Part shown: positions 1-11,812 of the stretch, in pieces | Numbering within the stretch: the stretch's first letter is position 1 | Layout of the letters: every line of letters starts with the position of its first letter | Assembly (NCBI RefSeq): GCF_020883495.1 | Contig: NZ_CP086610.1 | Location: forward strand, 3,055,001-3,119,000 | Reading direction: 5' to 3' | DNA length: 64,000 bases | From: Shinella zoogloeoides | GTDB taxonomy: Bacteria; Pseudomonadota; Alphaproteobacteria; Rhizobiales; Rhizobiaceae | Position numbers and translations under genes: made by a program | Notes under the pieces: model-generated | Databases searched by the model: none | What the model was told of the DNA's origin: nothing | What the model saw: the letters and a program-made list of their open reading frames with translations, nothing else

Positions 1-135
1 CCGATTGCCCTCAGATTTTCACAATCCCCTCTTCTAGAGGAGAGGAAGAACGAGCGTGATTTGACTCGCAGGCCCTCCTGCGTGCATCTTCCCGCGCTGA
101 ATACAAAGCAGCGATACAGGGCGAAGCAGATCGGC

Positions 136-2088
136 ATGACCACATACCGGAACATGATCCGATCCCTCGGCAACGAACCGCCGATCCTCGCCGACGGGCG
201 CAAGGCGCCCGACCGTCGGGAAATCTCCCTTCGCTGGCTCTCCGGCACCTTCCTCACCGGCATCACCTCTTCCATTCTCATGGGGGTCGCGCTTTTCGCC
301 GCGCTCGACGGGCGCCAGCAGCTCGCCATTCCGGCCGAGGCCTTCGCCGCGCTCGGCACGCTTACCCAGACGAACAAGACCGGCGAGACGGCCAAGCGCG
401 GCGAACGCGTGCTGGAGCCGACCGTCGTCGCCAAGCCGGCCGATAAGAAGATCATGGAAATTTCCACCATGATCCATGACGGCGAGAAGGAAGTGGTGCG
501 CCGCCAGCCCTTCGCCCATGTGAAGATGGCGCTGGCCGCCAACCACGCCACGAGCGAGGACTATCCGCGCTTCGATCCGCTGGCGATCTTCTCGACGAAC
601 GGCAAGGACGCCGCCCCCGCCTCGCGCATGGGCACGATCTATGGTTCCGACGTCGAATCCGAGGTCGCGCTCCAGACGGACGCCTTCCCGACCGGCGGCT
701 CGCCGCTCGACTATGCCGACCAGATGTCGATCGAGGAAGTCGAGGAGAACGTGCGCACCAACGGATCGGTGCTGACCGACGGCAGCTCGCAGGTCGCGTC
801 CCTCTATTATGTCGACCCCCAGCGCTTCGCCTCCGACAGTTCCGATCTCGACCTCATGGGCCTGACGGCCCGCGTGGTCGAGGAGAACATGAGCGTATCG
901 ACCTTCGACACGTTGACGCCCGACGACACCGAATATGCCGACGACGTGATTCCGGTGCGCCGCGCGGCCGATATCGACGACGTCATGACGGCTGCCGGCT
1001 ACACCAAGGCGCAGGCCGACGACCTTTCCGCCTATCTCGAAGACCAGCTCGGCAGCAGGAAGCTTGCCGAGGGCGACGTGATGCGCATCTGCATATCGCA
1101 GAAGGGCAAGGAAGCGAACATCGTCAGGGCCAGCGTCTATTCGCGCGGCCGCCATGTGGTGACCGCGGCGCTGGATGACAGCGGCCGCTTCGTACACGGC
1201 GCCGAACCGCCGGAGCTGGACGCCGTGGCGACCGCCTTCGACGACGACGGCCGGCCGACGATCATCGCCGGGCGCGACCTGCCCCGCGTCTATGACGGCA
1301 TCTACCGGGCGGCTCTCTCCTACGGCATGGGCCAGGACATGACCTCCGAGGTCATCCGCATCCTTGCCAGCAATGTCGATTTCCAGGCGCAGCTCCGGCC
1401 GACGGATTCGCTGGAGGCCTTCTTCTCCGTCACCGACGAGAACGGCACGGCGACGGAGGATTCGGAAATCCTCTTCCTCGACGCCAAGTTCGGCGACACG
1501 GAGACCCGCGTCTATCGCTTCCAGAACCCGGAAGACGATTCCGTCGATTATTACGACGGCGAGGGCAAGAGCATCCGGCAGTTCCTGCTGCGCAATCCGG
1601 TTCCGAACGGCACCTTCCGCTCCGGCTTCGGCATGCGACGCCATCCGATCCTCGGCTTCTCGCGCATGCATACCGGCGTCGACTGGGCCGCCCCGCGCGG
1701 CACGCCGATCATCGCCGCCGGCAACGGCGTCGTCGAAAAGGCGGGCTGGGATTCGGGCGGTTACGGCAACCAGACGCTGATCCGCCACGCCAACGGTTAC
1801 GTCTCCTCCTACAATCACCAGAGCGCCATCGCCAAGGGCATCAAGCCGGGCGTGAAGGTTCGGCAGGGTCAGGTGATCGGCTTTGTCGGCACGACCGGCC
1901 TTTCGACCGGCCCGCATCTGCATTACGAACTGATCGTCAACGGCAACAAGGTGGATGCGCTGAAGATCCGCCTTCCCGGCGGCAAGTCGCTGGAGGGCAA
2001 GGCCCTCGCGCAGTTCGAGGTGGAGCGCCAGCGCATCGACGATCTGCTCGGTCGCGGCGACGCGACACAGGTCGCCGAAACGCACTGA
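136..2088 (+). CDS. M23 family metallopeptidase with N-terminal membrane anchor
   Basis: Probable peptidoglycan endopeptidase of the LytM/M23 type acting in the periplasm. A hydrophobic segment near residues 36-56 suggests a single membrane anchor, a long middle part has no recognisable motif, and the C-terminal part (about residues 490-615) has the M23 zinc motifs HTGVD (H512) and HLH (in TGPHLHYE). These are the metal ligands of this family, so it looks catalytically competent. The frame is open from a TTG at position 61, but the ATG at 136 (MTTYRNM) is preferred because the upstream residues look unstructured; the ATG at 151 is also possible. The gene is followed by a strong terminator and converges with clpB. 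Specific cleavage site and division partners cannot be told from sequence. Confidence 0.85.
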   Translation: MTTYRNMIRSLGNEPPILADGRKAPDRREISLRWLSGTFLTGITSSILMGVALFAALDGRQQLAIPAEAFAALGTLTQTNKTGETAKRGERVLEPTVVAKPADKKIMEISTMIHDGEKEVVRRQPFAHVKMALAANHATSEDYPRFDPLAIFSTNGKDAAPASRMGTIYGSDVESEVALQTDAFPTGGSPLDYADQMSIEEVEENVRTNGSVLTDGSSQVASLYYVDPQRFASDSSDLDLMGLTARVVEENMSVSTFDTLTPDDTEYADDVIPVRRAADIDDVMTAAGYTKAQADDLSAYLEDQLGSRKLAEGDVMRICISQKGKEANIVRASVYSRGRHVVTAALDDSGRFVHGAEPPELDAVATAFDDDGRPTIIAGRDLPRVYDGIYRAALSYGMGQDMTSEVIRILASNVDFQAQLRPTDSLEAFFSVTDENGTATEDSEILFLDAKFGDTETRVYRFQNPEDDSVDYYDGEGKSIRQFLLRNPVPNGTFRSGFGMRRHPILGFSRMHTGVDWAAPRGTPIIAAGNGVVEKAGWDSGGYGNQTLIRHANGYVSSYNHQSAIAKGIKPGVKVRQGQVIGFVGTTGLSTGPHLHYELIVNGNKVDALKIRLPGGKSLEGKALAQFEVERQRIDDLLGRGDATQVAETH

Positions 2089-2112
2089 CACCCGGCATTC
2101 CTGAATGCAAAA

Positions 2113-2143
2113 AGCGCGGGCCAAGGCCCGCGCTTCGTTTTTT
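2113..2143. terminator. Bidirectional rho-independent terminator between M23 peptidase gene and clpB
   Basis: A perfect 10-bp stem AGCGCGGGCC / GGCCCGCGCT (2113-2122 and 2125-2134) with a 2-base loop is followed by six T on the plus strand (2138-2143). On the minus strand it is followed by a T run made by the A tract at 2109-2113. It fits termination of both converging genes. Confidence 0.9.
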
Positions 2144-2159
2144 CCCAGACAGTTCCGTG

Positions 2160-4766
<2,607 letters not shown>

Positions 4767-4815
4767 CATCTGCCTCCATAACTCGGCCGGCCCATCAGGC
4801 GCCGGTCGACGATTC

Positions 4816-4840
4816 AGGATAAGGCTCCCATCTAGGCAAG
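4816..4840 (-). promoter_or_regulatory. Possible heat-shock (RpoH-type) promoter of clpB
   Basis: On the minus strand CTTG (4840-4837) is followed by CCTTATCCT (4824-4816), about 50 bases before the clpB start codon. This partly resembles alphaproteobacterial sigma-32 promoters, but the spacing is short and the -35 box departs from CTTGAA. clpB is a classic RpoH target, which is the main reason to flag it. Confidence 0.3.
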
Positions 4841-4971
4841 CCCTCATTCATGCGGGCGCCCGGTCCTGCGACCGGCCAACCGCCTGAAGCGAATATGGTG
4901 GAGGAATTTTCGGAATTAAAGGGAGCGTGGAGCGCGCGGCGGCACATTTTTCCAACCACTTGCCGAAACGC

Positions 4972-4998
4972 AAGAACCCGGCGCGAGGCCGGGTTCTT
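4972..4998 (-). terminator. Hairpin downstream of the DUF4167 gene
   Basis: A perfect 11-bp stem AAGAACCCGGC / GCCGGGTTCTT with a 5-base loop lies 24 bases after the stop codon of the DUF4167 gene. The trailing T tract on the minus strand is short and interrupted, so termination is likely but not certain. Confidence 0.7.
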
Positions 4999-5021
4999 CG
5001 ATATCCCAAAAGGATTTCCGC

Positions 5022-5663
5022 TTATTCGGAAGCGGCTTCCAGCGCCGGGGCGTCACCGCCGGAGGGCTGCTCGCCCTCACCCTCGGCAGCCTGGCCTTCG
5101 CCGCGGCGCGGACGGCGCGGACGGGCGGCATTGCGGCGGCGCGGCGCGCGGCCGGCGGCCGGGGCGTCTTCGTCGAGTGCGACTTCGGCCGGCGTACCTT
5201 CGATCACCGGCTGCGGGCCGGAACCGTCGACGACGGGCTGCTCGACGGCAACGGGTGCCGGCTCGTCGACGGGCGTCGAATCGATTTCGTCCTGGTCGCG
5301 ATCGTAACCGTCACGATCGTTGTAATCGCCCCGGTCGGCATTGTCGGAACGGTCGTCACGCGGGAAGCGCTCCTGCATCTGCGCCTGGGCGGCGGCAATG
5401 ATGCGGTTGTAGTGCTCGGCGTGCTGCAGATAGTTTTCCGCCATGACCCGGTCGCCGGCGCTCTGGGCGTCGCGGGCAAGCGCAGAGTATTTCTCGGCGA
5501 TGTGCTGGGCCGTGCCCCTGATCTTCACGTCCGGACCCGAGCTGTCGTAGGTCCGCGTCAGGGGATTGCCACCCTTACGGTGGTTGTTGTGATTGTTATT
5601 ATTGTTGTTGTTATTATTGTTATTACGCCCGCGGCCGCGCTTGTTTTGCTGTCCTGGCCTCAT
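5022..5663 (-). CDS. DUF4167 domain-containing protein with poly-asparagine tract
   Basis: A 213-residue protein of the DUF4167 family found in Rhizobiales; its function is not known to me. Residues 1-13 are basic (RG-rich). Eleven consecutive asparagines follow (14-24), then HNNH, then a conserved helical part (about 40-105, containing AEKYSALARDAQSAGD and YLQHAEHYNRI). The rest is acidic, low-complexity and Arg/Ala/Pro-rich. The basic RG/Asn-rich start is compatible with RNA or DNA binding, but that is inference. The start ATG has AGGTGAG upstream. The gene lies between prmC and clpB, its usual neighbours in the family as far as I recall. Confidence 0.85.
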   Translation of the reverse strand: MRPGQQNKRGRGRNNNNNNNNNNNHNNHRKGGNPLTRTYDSSGPDVKIRGTAQHIAEKYSALARDAQSAGDRVMAENYLQHAEHYNRIIAAAQAQMQERFPRDDRSDNADRGDYNDRDGYDRDQDEIDSTPVDEPAPVAVEQPVVDGSGPQPVIEGTPAEVALDEDAPAAGRAPRRRNAARPRRPRRGEGQAAEGEGEQPSGGDAPALEAASE

Positions 5664-5994
5664 ATGTCACTCACCTAACGTATCGTGTCTTGATGATTCA
5701 TGTGTCTGCAGGCTTGATCGGGACACGCCAGATCAAGCATCCTTACCTGCGGGCAAACCACGCCGGTCGGTGGTCCTGTCGCCGTAAGACGTCAAATTAA
5801 CAGGTACCCGCACAGGGCAGTCTTCAACCCTAGCAACTCTTCGAGAGAGCAATCCTCGCGATCGGGTCATGCGGGAGCGAATCCCTTTTGCATGACCTCT
5901 TGCCCAGTGCGTGGCCGCAAACTATCCCGCTTCCCTCACAATTCCAAGCCTTTTCTTTGCGGCTGCGTAATTTGCTGCGCTTGTGCAGCAAATC
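5664..5994. other. 331-bp intergenic region, leader of the DUF4167 gene
   Basis: No convincing gene is seen. On the minus strand this is the upstream region of the DUF4167 gene. It contains an inverted repeat GCTTGATC / GATCAAGC (5712-5719 and 5731-5738) about 50 bases before the start codon, which would form a leader hairpin. No tRNA or known riboswitch was recognised. Confidence 0.6.
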
Positions 5995-6864
5995 CTACAC
6001 AGACGTTTCTCTGGAAAAGACGAGAACGCGGTCGTTGCCGCCGAGGTCCTGCACCGCTTCGATGCGCGCAAAACCGTTTTCGCGCATGATCGCCGTCACG
6101 GTCTCCTTCTGGTCATAACCGATCTCGTAGGCCACCAGTCCGTTTTCCCGAAGGTGATCGTCGGCCCCGGCCGCGATGGCGCGATAGGCATCCAGCCCGT
6201 CTTCCCCGCCATCCAGCGCCAGGATCGGATCGTAGAGCCGGACGTCCTCGTCCAGCGTTCCGACCACGGAGCGCACGATATAGGGCGGATTTGACACGAT
6301 GATGTCGAATGCGCCGGTCACGGCTGCAAACCAGTCGCTTTCGACCGCCTCGAAGCGATCCGCGACCCCATTAATGTCGGCATTGCGCCGGGCCGTTTCA
6401 AGGGCGCCCGCCGAATAGTCGGCGCCGACGCCGGTCGCGCCGGGAACGAGATCGAGCAGGGCAAGGCAGATCGCCCCGGTTCCCGTGCCGAGATCGAGGA
6501 TACGGCAGCCGCCGCCCGCCACCATCTTCTGCGCGTAAGGCACGAGCGTATCGACAAGGATTTCCGTATCCGGCCGGGGTTGCAGCGTTTCAGGCGAAAG
6601 CACAAGATCGAGCCGCGAAAAAGCCCGACGGCCGAGGATGCGATGCACCGGCTCGCGCACCGCGCGCCGCGCCAGCGCGCCGTCGATCAGCGCCTGCTGG
6701 GATGGGTCGAGCGGACGCGCGCCATCGATGACGAAAGCGGTGGAAGATAGCTTGAGGAGGCCGGCGATCAGCAGTCGCGCATCCTGCGCGGCATCCGCGA
6801 TGCCCGCCTCGGAAAGCCGGCGGCGCGCCGCGGCCAGTGCCTCGGCGAGCGTCGCGCCGCTCAT
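5995..6864 (-). CDS. prmC: Peptide chain release factor N5-glutamine methyltransferase
   Basis: SAM-dependent methyltransferase that modifies the glutamine of the GGQ motif in release factors. The SAM-binding motif [15 protein letters not shown] and the catalytic NPPY (around residue 191, SNPPYIV) are both present, with a helical N-terminal domain before them. The length of 289 residues is normal. The start codon overlaps the stop codon of prfA by 4 bases (ATGA), so enzyme and substrate are translationally coupled. Confidence 0.96.
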   Translation of the reverse strand: MSGATLAEALAAARRRLSEAGIADAAQDARLLIAGLLKLSSTAFVIDGARPLDPSQQALIDGALARRAVREPVHRILGRRAFSRLDLVLSPETLQPRPDTEILVDTLVPYAQKMVAGGGCRILDLGTGTGAICLALLDLVPGATGVGADYSAGALETARRNADINGVADRFEAVESDWFAAVTGAFDIIVSNPPYIVRSVVGTLDEDVRLYDPILALDGGEDGLDAYRAIAAGADDHLRENGLVAYEIGYDQKETVTAIMRENGFARIEAVQDLGGNDRVLVFSRETSV

Positions 6865-7943
6865 CGGCCCTGTTCGCCGAGCTGCGCCAGTTGCCCGGCC
6901 TGATAATCCGCCACCAGCGCGTCGACCACTTCGTCGATTTCGCCGACCATCATCCGGTCGAGCTTGTAGAGCGTCAGGTTGATGCGGTGATCGGTAACGC
7001 GGCCCTGCGGGAAATTGTAGGTGCGGATGCGCTCCGAACGGTCGCCGGAGCCGACCTGGCTCTTGCGGTCCGCCGAACGCTCGCTATCGGCGCGCTGGCG
7101 CTCCATATCGTAGAGCCGCGAGCGCAGGATCTGCATGGCCTTGGCGCGATTCTGATGCTGCGACTTTTCCGAACTCGTCACGACGAGACCCGTCGGCAGA
7201 TGCGTGATGCGCACGGCCGAGTCCGTCGTGTTGACGTGCTGGCCGCCCGCGCCGGACGAGCGCATCGTATCGATGCGGATATCCTCGGCCCGGATCTCGA
7301 TGTCGATTTCCTCGGCTTCCGGCAGCACGGCGACCGTCGCGGCGGACGTATGGATGCGCCCGCTCGCTTCCGTTTCCGGCACGCGCTGGACGCGGTGTAC
7401 GCCCGATTCGAACTTCAGCTTGGCGAAAACGCCGCGCCCGGTGATCGTCGCGATGATTTCCTTGAAGCCGCCCGCTTCCCCCTCGCTGGAGGAGATGACT
7501 TCCACCTTCCAGCCATGGGCCGCGGCATAACGCTCGTACATGCGGAAGAGATCGCCGGCGAACAGCGCCGCCTCGGAGCCGCCCGTGCCGGCGCGGATTT
7601 CGAGGATCGCGCTCTTCTCATCGGCCGCGTCCTTCGGCAGAAGCAGGATCTGCATTTCCTTTTCGAGGCCTTCGAGGCGCTCCTTCAGGTCGGGCAGTTC
7701 CATTTCCGCAAGGTCGCGCATCTCGCGATCCGTCGCCTTGTCGGCAAGCAGCGCTTCTAGGTCGGCAATCTCACCATTGACCTTCTCATATTCACGCACC
7801 TTCGCGACGACAGGCTGAAGCTCGGAATATTCCGAGGCGAGGCGCACATAGGTCTCCGAATCCGGCCCCGCGGACATGCGTGCCTCGATCTCGCCGAAAC
7901 GGCGTTCGAGTTCGCGCATCTTTTCAACGGGAAGCTTCGCCAC
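6861..7943 (-). CDS. prfA: Peptide chain release factor 1
   Basis: RF1, which recognises UAA and UAG stop codons and releases the nascent chain. The GGQ motif is in [15 protein letters not shown] near residue 232. The codon-recognition tripeptide of the PxT type is in [14 protein letters not shown], which separates RF1 from RF2 (SPF). It has 360 residues, as usual. The start is a GTG (MAKLPVEKM) with GGAG upstream; the next in-frame ATG would remove conserved N-terminal sequence. It lies 21 bases downstream of ptsP and is coupled to prmC. Confidence 0.97.
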   Translation of the reverse strand: MAKLPVEKMRELERRFGEIEARMSAGPDSETYVRLASEYSELQPVVAKVREYEKVNGEIADLEALLADKATDREMRDLAEMELPDLKERLEGLEKEMQILLLPKDAADEKSAILEIRAGTGGSEAALFAGDLFRMYERYAAAHGWKVEVISSSEGEAGGFKEIIATITGRGVFAKLKFESGVHRVQRVPETEASGRIHTSAATVAVLPEAEEIDIEIRAEDIRIDTMRSSGAGGQHVNTTDSAVRITHLPTGLVVTSSEKSQHQNRAKAMQILRSRLYDMERQRADSERSADRKSQVGSGDRSERIRTYNFPQGRVTDHRINLTLYKLDRMMVGEIDEVVDALVADYQAGQLAQLGEQGR

Positions 7944-7964
7944 CGTTCAACTCCAGTCAGGTCT

Positions 7965-10232
7965 TTAAAGCGGGATGCCGTTTTCGGCTGCAAAGTCGGT
8001 GAGAATCCGGCGGATGGAAACCGTCGGCTTCAGATCGTCGAGCGCCGGCATCAGCAGCGATTCCAGCTTGCCGGCATCGAGCGAGAGCAGCATGGACTTC
8101 ACCGGCCCGATCGCCGCCGGCGACATGGAGACCGAGCGGAAGCCGATGCCGAGCAGCGCCATGGCCGAAATCGGCTTGCTCGCCATCTCGCCGCACAGCG
8201 TCACGGACGTATCGTTTCGCTCGCCGGCCCGCACGATATCGCGCAGGATGCGCAGGAACGGCCGGCCGAGCGTGTCGAAACGGTCGGAGACGCGGGCATT
8301 GCCGCGGTCAACGGCCATGGCGAACTGGAAGAGATCGTTCGAGCCGACCGAAACGAAATCGACTTCGGCCATCAGCTCGTCGAGCTGCCAGAGCAGCGCC
8401 GGCACTTCCAGCATCGCGCCGAACTGCAATTTCTTCGGCAATTGCTCGCCGAGCTTCGACTGGCGCTGGATTTCCTTCTGGAGAAGGTCGCGGACCTCCT
8501 TCAGTTCGGAAACCTCGGTCACCATCGGCAGCATCAGCCGCAGATCGTTGCCCGCCGCCGCGCGCAGCATGGCGCGAAGCTGGGTCCGCAGAAGGCCCGG
8601 CCGGTCGAGCGACAGGCGGATGGCGCGCCAGCCGAGCGCCGGGTTCTCTTCCTCCGCCGCGCGGAAATAGGGCACGACCTTGTCGCCGCCGATATCGAGC
8701 GTGCGGAAGGTCACCGGACGCCCGCCGGCATGCTTCAGCACGTTGCGGTAAAAGGCTTCCTGCTCCTCCGCCTTCGGCATGGTCGAGGCGATCATGAACT
8801 GGAGTTCGGTGCGGAAGAGGCCGATGCCGGATGCGCCGGATTCGTTGAGATGCGGCAGGTCGACCAGAAGGCCGGCATTCATCTGCAGATTGATCTCGCG
8901 GCCGTCCTTCGTCACCGGATCGACAGCCCTGAGCGCCCGGTACTGTTCCTGCCGGCGGGCGCGGAACCGCACCTTCTCCTCATAGGAGCGCTGGAGATCG
9001 GGCAGCGGCCGCAGATGCACCCGCCCATCGTCCCCGTCGATGATGATGGAATCGCCATTTTCCGCCAGAGCCACCGCGCCGGCCGCCTGTCCGACCACCG
9101 GAATGCCCATGGCGCGTGCGACGATCACCACATGGCTCGTCACCGCGCCCTCTTCCAGAACGAGGCCGCGCACATTCTCGCGCGGATAGTCGAGCAGTTC
9201 CGCCGCGCCCATGGCGCGCGCGACGACGATGGCGTCGTTCGGGAAACTGCTGGCCGAAAGCTTCGCGCCGTAGCCGGTGAGCTGGCGCAGCAGGCGGTTC
9301 GCCAGATCGTCGAAATCGTGCATGCGCTCGCGCAGATACGGGTCCGTCAGGCGGATCATGCGCGCCTTGGTCTCGCTCTGCACCCGCTCGACCGCCGCTT
9401 CCGCCGTCAGGCCGTTGCGGATCGCCTCTTCGAGCTTGCGCACCCAGCCGCGGTCATGCGCGAACATGCGGTAGGTTTCCAGCACCTCACGATGCTCGCC
9501 CTCCATCGACACCTCACGGCGCGACAGCATGTCGTCGATGGAAATGCGCAGCGACCCGAGCGCTTCGGCCAGCCGGCCAAGCTCGTGTTCGGAATCCTCG
9601 TTGAGCAGGTTCGTGACGACGATGCGCGGCTCGTGCAGCACGACATAGCCAAGGCCGATGCCTTCGCCGAAGCTGGAGCCTTCGATGGCGACGGGACGGG
9701 AAAGATCGAGTTCGAGACCGGGCTTGGTGAGCTTCTTCAGCTCGCCCGTCGCCACCATCTCGGCAATCACCATCGCCGTCGTCTCGAGCGCCTCGACCTC
9801 GTCTTCGCGGTAGGTGCGGCTCGCCCGGTTCTGCACGACGAGAACGCCGAGCGCCCGGCCCGTGCGCAGGATCGGCACACCGAGGAAGGAGTGATAAATC
9901 TCTTCGCCCGTTTCCGGCAGATAGGTGAAGGCGGGGTGCGACTGGGCGTCGGAAAGGTTCAGCGGCCGCGCGGAGGCGGCGATGGTGCCGACGAGGCCCT
10001 GCCCCATCTTGAGCTGGGCAAGGTGGACGGCGCCGGGATTGAGGCCTTCGGTGGCGTAAAGTTCGAGAATGCCGTCCGAGCGGAGCACATAGACGGAACA
10101 CACTTCCGCGACCATGTTCTGCGCGATCTGGCGCACGATCTGGTCCAGGCGCTCCTGCGGCTCGAGCGGCTCCGCCATCAGTTCGCGCAGCCGCTTGAGA
10201 AGAACGCGCGGACCCGCGGAGAGGTCTCTCAT
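7965..10232 (-). CDS. ptsP: Phosphoenolpyruvate-protein phosphotransferase PtsP (EI-Ntr)
   Basis: First enzyme of the nitrogen-related phosphotransferase chain (PtsP to NPr to EIIA-Ntr), a regulatory system without sugar transport. The N-terminal part is a GAF sensor domain (about residues 20-165). It is followed by the EI N-terminal domain, the phospho-histidine swivel domain (active His in GAVTSHVVIVARAMGIP, near residue 365) and the C-terminal PEP-binding barrel (GLFRTELQFM, LCGEMAS). The start ATG at 10232 (MRDLSAGPRVLL, 755 residues) was chosen for its GGGAG and conserved N terminus; the frame extends 20 codons further without support. Position between lysC and prfA is the common rhizobial order. 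Confidence 0.95.
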   Translation of the reverse strand: MRDLSAGPRVLLKRLRELMAEPLEPQERLDQIVRQIAQNMVAEVCSVYVLRSDGILELYATEGLNPGAVHLAQLKMGQGLVGTIAASARPLNLSDAQSHPAFTYLPETGEEIYHSFLGVPILRTGRALGVLVVQNRASRTYREDEVEALETTAMVIAEMVATGELKKLTKPGLELDLSRPVAIEGSSFGEGIGLGYVVLHEPRIVVTNLLNEDSEHELGRLAEALGSLRISIDDMLSRREVSMEGEHREVLETYRMFAHDRGWVRKLEEAIRNGLTAEAAVERVQSETKARMIRLTDPYLRERMHDFDDLANRLLRQLTGYGAKLSASSFPNDAIVVARAMGAAELLDYPRENVRGLVLEEGAVTSHVVIVARAMGIPVVGQAAGAVALAENGDSIIIDGDDGRVHLRPLPDLQRSYEEKVRFRARRQEQYRALRAVDPVTKDGREINLQMNAGLLVDLPHLNESGASGIGLFRTELQFMIASTMPKAEEQEAFYRNVLKHAGGRPVTFRTLDIGGDKVVPYFRAAEEENPALGWRAIRLSLDRPGLLRTQLRAMLRAAAGNDLRLMLPMVTEVSELKEVRDLLQKEIQRQSKLGEQLPKKLQFGAMLEVPALLWQLDELMAEVDFVSVGSNDLFQFAMAVDRGNARVSDRFDTLGRPFLRILRDIVRAGERNDTSVTLCGEMASKPISAMALLGIGFRSVSMSPAAIGPVKSMLLSLDAGKLESLLMPALDDLKPTVSIRRILTDFAAENGIPL

Positions 10233-10318
10233 CGCGTGGCGTCTCCCGAAAATGACGTTACCCCACCGGCGCAAAGACGCGCCGGCGATCACAGGATCGG
10301 CGCCGACTCGGCCAGTCC

Positions 10319-11593
10319 TTACTTCTTATCGAGACCGTAGACGGAATGCAAAGTCCGAACGGCGAGTTCCGCATAGGGGCCGTCGATCAGGATGGAGATC
10401 TTGATCTCGGAGGTCGTGATGGCCTTGATGTTGATGCCCTTCTCGGCCAGCGCACGGAAGGCCGAGGCGGCGACGCCCGCATGGCTGCGCATGCCGATGC
10501 CGATGACCGAGACCTTCACAAGGCCCGTCTCGTGCTGGATCACGTCGAAGCCGACCTGTTCCTTGGCGCCCTCGAGAACCTTGATCGCCTTCTCCATGTC
10601 GCCCGAGGGGATGGTGAAGGTCATGTCGGTCTTCGAGCCGTCCTCGGAAATGTTCTGGACGATCATGTCGACATTGATATGGGCCTCGGCCAGCGGGCCG
10701 AAGATCGCGGCCGAAACGCCCGGCCGGTCGGCGACGCGGCGGAGCGAGATCTGCGCTTCATCCTTGGCATAGGCGATGCCGGTTACGACTTCCTGTTCCA
10801 CGATCTCATCCTCATCACAAATCAGCGTACCGGGCGGGTTCAGAAGATCGCCCATGCCCGGCGCATCGGGGTCCTCGAAAGAGGAGCGCACGAAGGTGCG
10901 CACCTTATGCACCATGGCAAGCTCGACCGAGCGCACCTGCAAGACCTTAGCGCCGAGCGAGGCCATTTCGAGCATCTCCTCGAAGGCGATCTTCTTCAGG
11001 CGGCGAGCCTTCGGCTCGATGCGCGGGTCGGTCGTGTAGACGCCGTCGACGTCGGTATAGATATCGCAGCGGTCCGCCTTGACGGCGGCGGCGATGGCGA
11101 CGGCGGACGTGTCCGAGCCGCCGCGGCCAAGCGTGGCGACGCGGTTGTCCGGGCCAAGGCCCTGGAAGCCGGCGACGACGGCAACCTGGCCTTCGCCCAT
11201 GCGGCGGACCATTTCCGCGCCGTCGATGTCGAGAATGCGGGCCGCGCCATGCGCGTTGTCGGTGCGGATCGGAATCTGCCAGCCCTGCCAGGAGCGGGCG
11301 TTGACGCCCATCGACTGAAGCGCGATGGCCAGCAGGCCGGCGGTGACGAGTTCGCCCGAGGCGACGATGGCGTCATATTCGCGCGCATCGTAGAAGGGCG
11401 AGCTGGCGCCCGTCACCTTCGGCATGTTCTGCACCCAGGCGACCAGTTCGTTCGTCTTGCCGGACATGGCCGAAACGACGACGGCGACCTCGTGGCCGGC
11501 ATCGACCTCGCGTTTCACATGACGGGCAACATTGTGGATACGGTCGAGGTCAGCGACGGACGTTCCGCCGAATTTCATCACGATGCGTGCCAT
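10319..11593 (-). CDS. lysC: Aspartate kinase
   Basis: Phosphorylates L-aspartate, the entry step to lysine, threonine, methionine and diaminopimelate. The N-terminal kinase domain has the KFGGTS motif at residues 8-13 and the conserved SAMSGKTNELV and GRGGSDTSAVA segments. The C-terminal third (about 265-424) holds two ACT domains, the usual site of feedback inhibition. The length of 424 residues is typical of single-function aspartokinases. It is transcribed in the same direction as the upstream glycerol operon but separated from it by several hairpins. Confidence 0.96.
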   Translation of the reverse strand: MARIVMKFGGTSVADLDRIHNVARHVKREVDAGHEVAVVVSAMSGKTNELVAWVQNMPKVTGASSPFYDAREYDAIVASGELVTAGLLAIALQSMGVNARSWQGWQIPIRTDNAHGAARILDIDGAEMVRRMGEGQVAVVAGFQGLGPDNRVATLGRGGSDTSAVAIAAAVKADRCDIYTDVDGVYTTDPRIEPKARRLKKIAFEEMLEMASLGAKVLQVRSVELAMVHKVRTFVRSSFEDPDAPGMGDLLNPPGTLICDEDEIVEQEVVTGIAYAKDEAQISLRRVADRPGVSAAIFGPLAEAHINVDMIVQNISEDGSKTDMTFTIPSGDMEKAIKVLEGAKEQVGFDVIQHETGLVKVSVIGIGMRSHAGVAASAFRALAEKGINIKAITTSEIKISILIDGPYAELAVRTLHSVYGLDKK

Positions 11594-11641
11594 GTCTGTG
11601 TACCGCTATTTTCGATGTTCGCGCGAGCGCGCGGGGGAAAC

Positions 11642-11670
11642 CGCGGGGTCTCTTAGCGGAAGACCCCGCG
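11642..11670 (-). terminator. Hairpin in the lysC leader
   Basis: A perfect 10-bp stem CGCGGGGTCT / AGACCCCGCG (11642-11651 and 11661-11670) with a 9-base loop lies about 50 bases before lysC. On the minus strand it is followed by GTTTCCCCC, a poor T tract. It could be a terminator of read-through or an element of the lysC leader. Confidence 0.5.
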
Positions 11671-11730
11671 CTGTGCAATGCATGGCGTCCCGAAAGTGTA
11701 CCAATCGGTACGGTTCATCGGATGAAAAGA

Positions 11731-11754
11731 CCCGCGCGCCTTTCGGCACGCGGG
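11731..11754 (-). terminator. Probable terminator after glpV
   Basis: Stem CCCGCGCGCC / GGCACGCGGG with one mismatch and a TTTC loop, followed on the minus strand by GTCTTTTC. This is the most terminator-like of the hairpins between glpV and lysC. Confidence 0.6.
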
Positions 11755-11775
11755 CCAGAGGGATTGGATATCGAT

Positions 11776-11806
11776 GGGTCGCGGGCGAAAAATCCGCCCG
11801 CGACCC
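11776..11806. repeat. Perfect inverted repeat directly after glpV
   Basis: GGGTCGCGGGCG / CGCCCGCGACCC is a perfect 12-bp stem with a 7-base loop, starting 6 bases past the glpV stop codon. There is no T tract after it, so it may protect the 3' end of the transcript or act together with the next hairpin. Confidence 0.7.
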
Positions 11807-11812
11807 TGCCGA

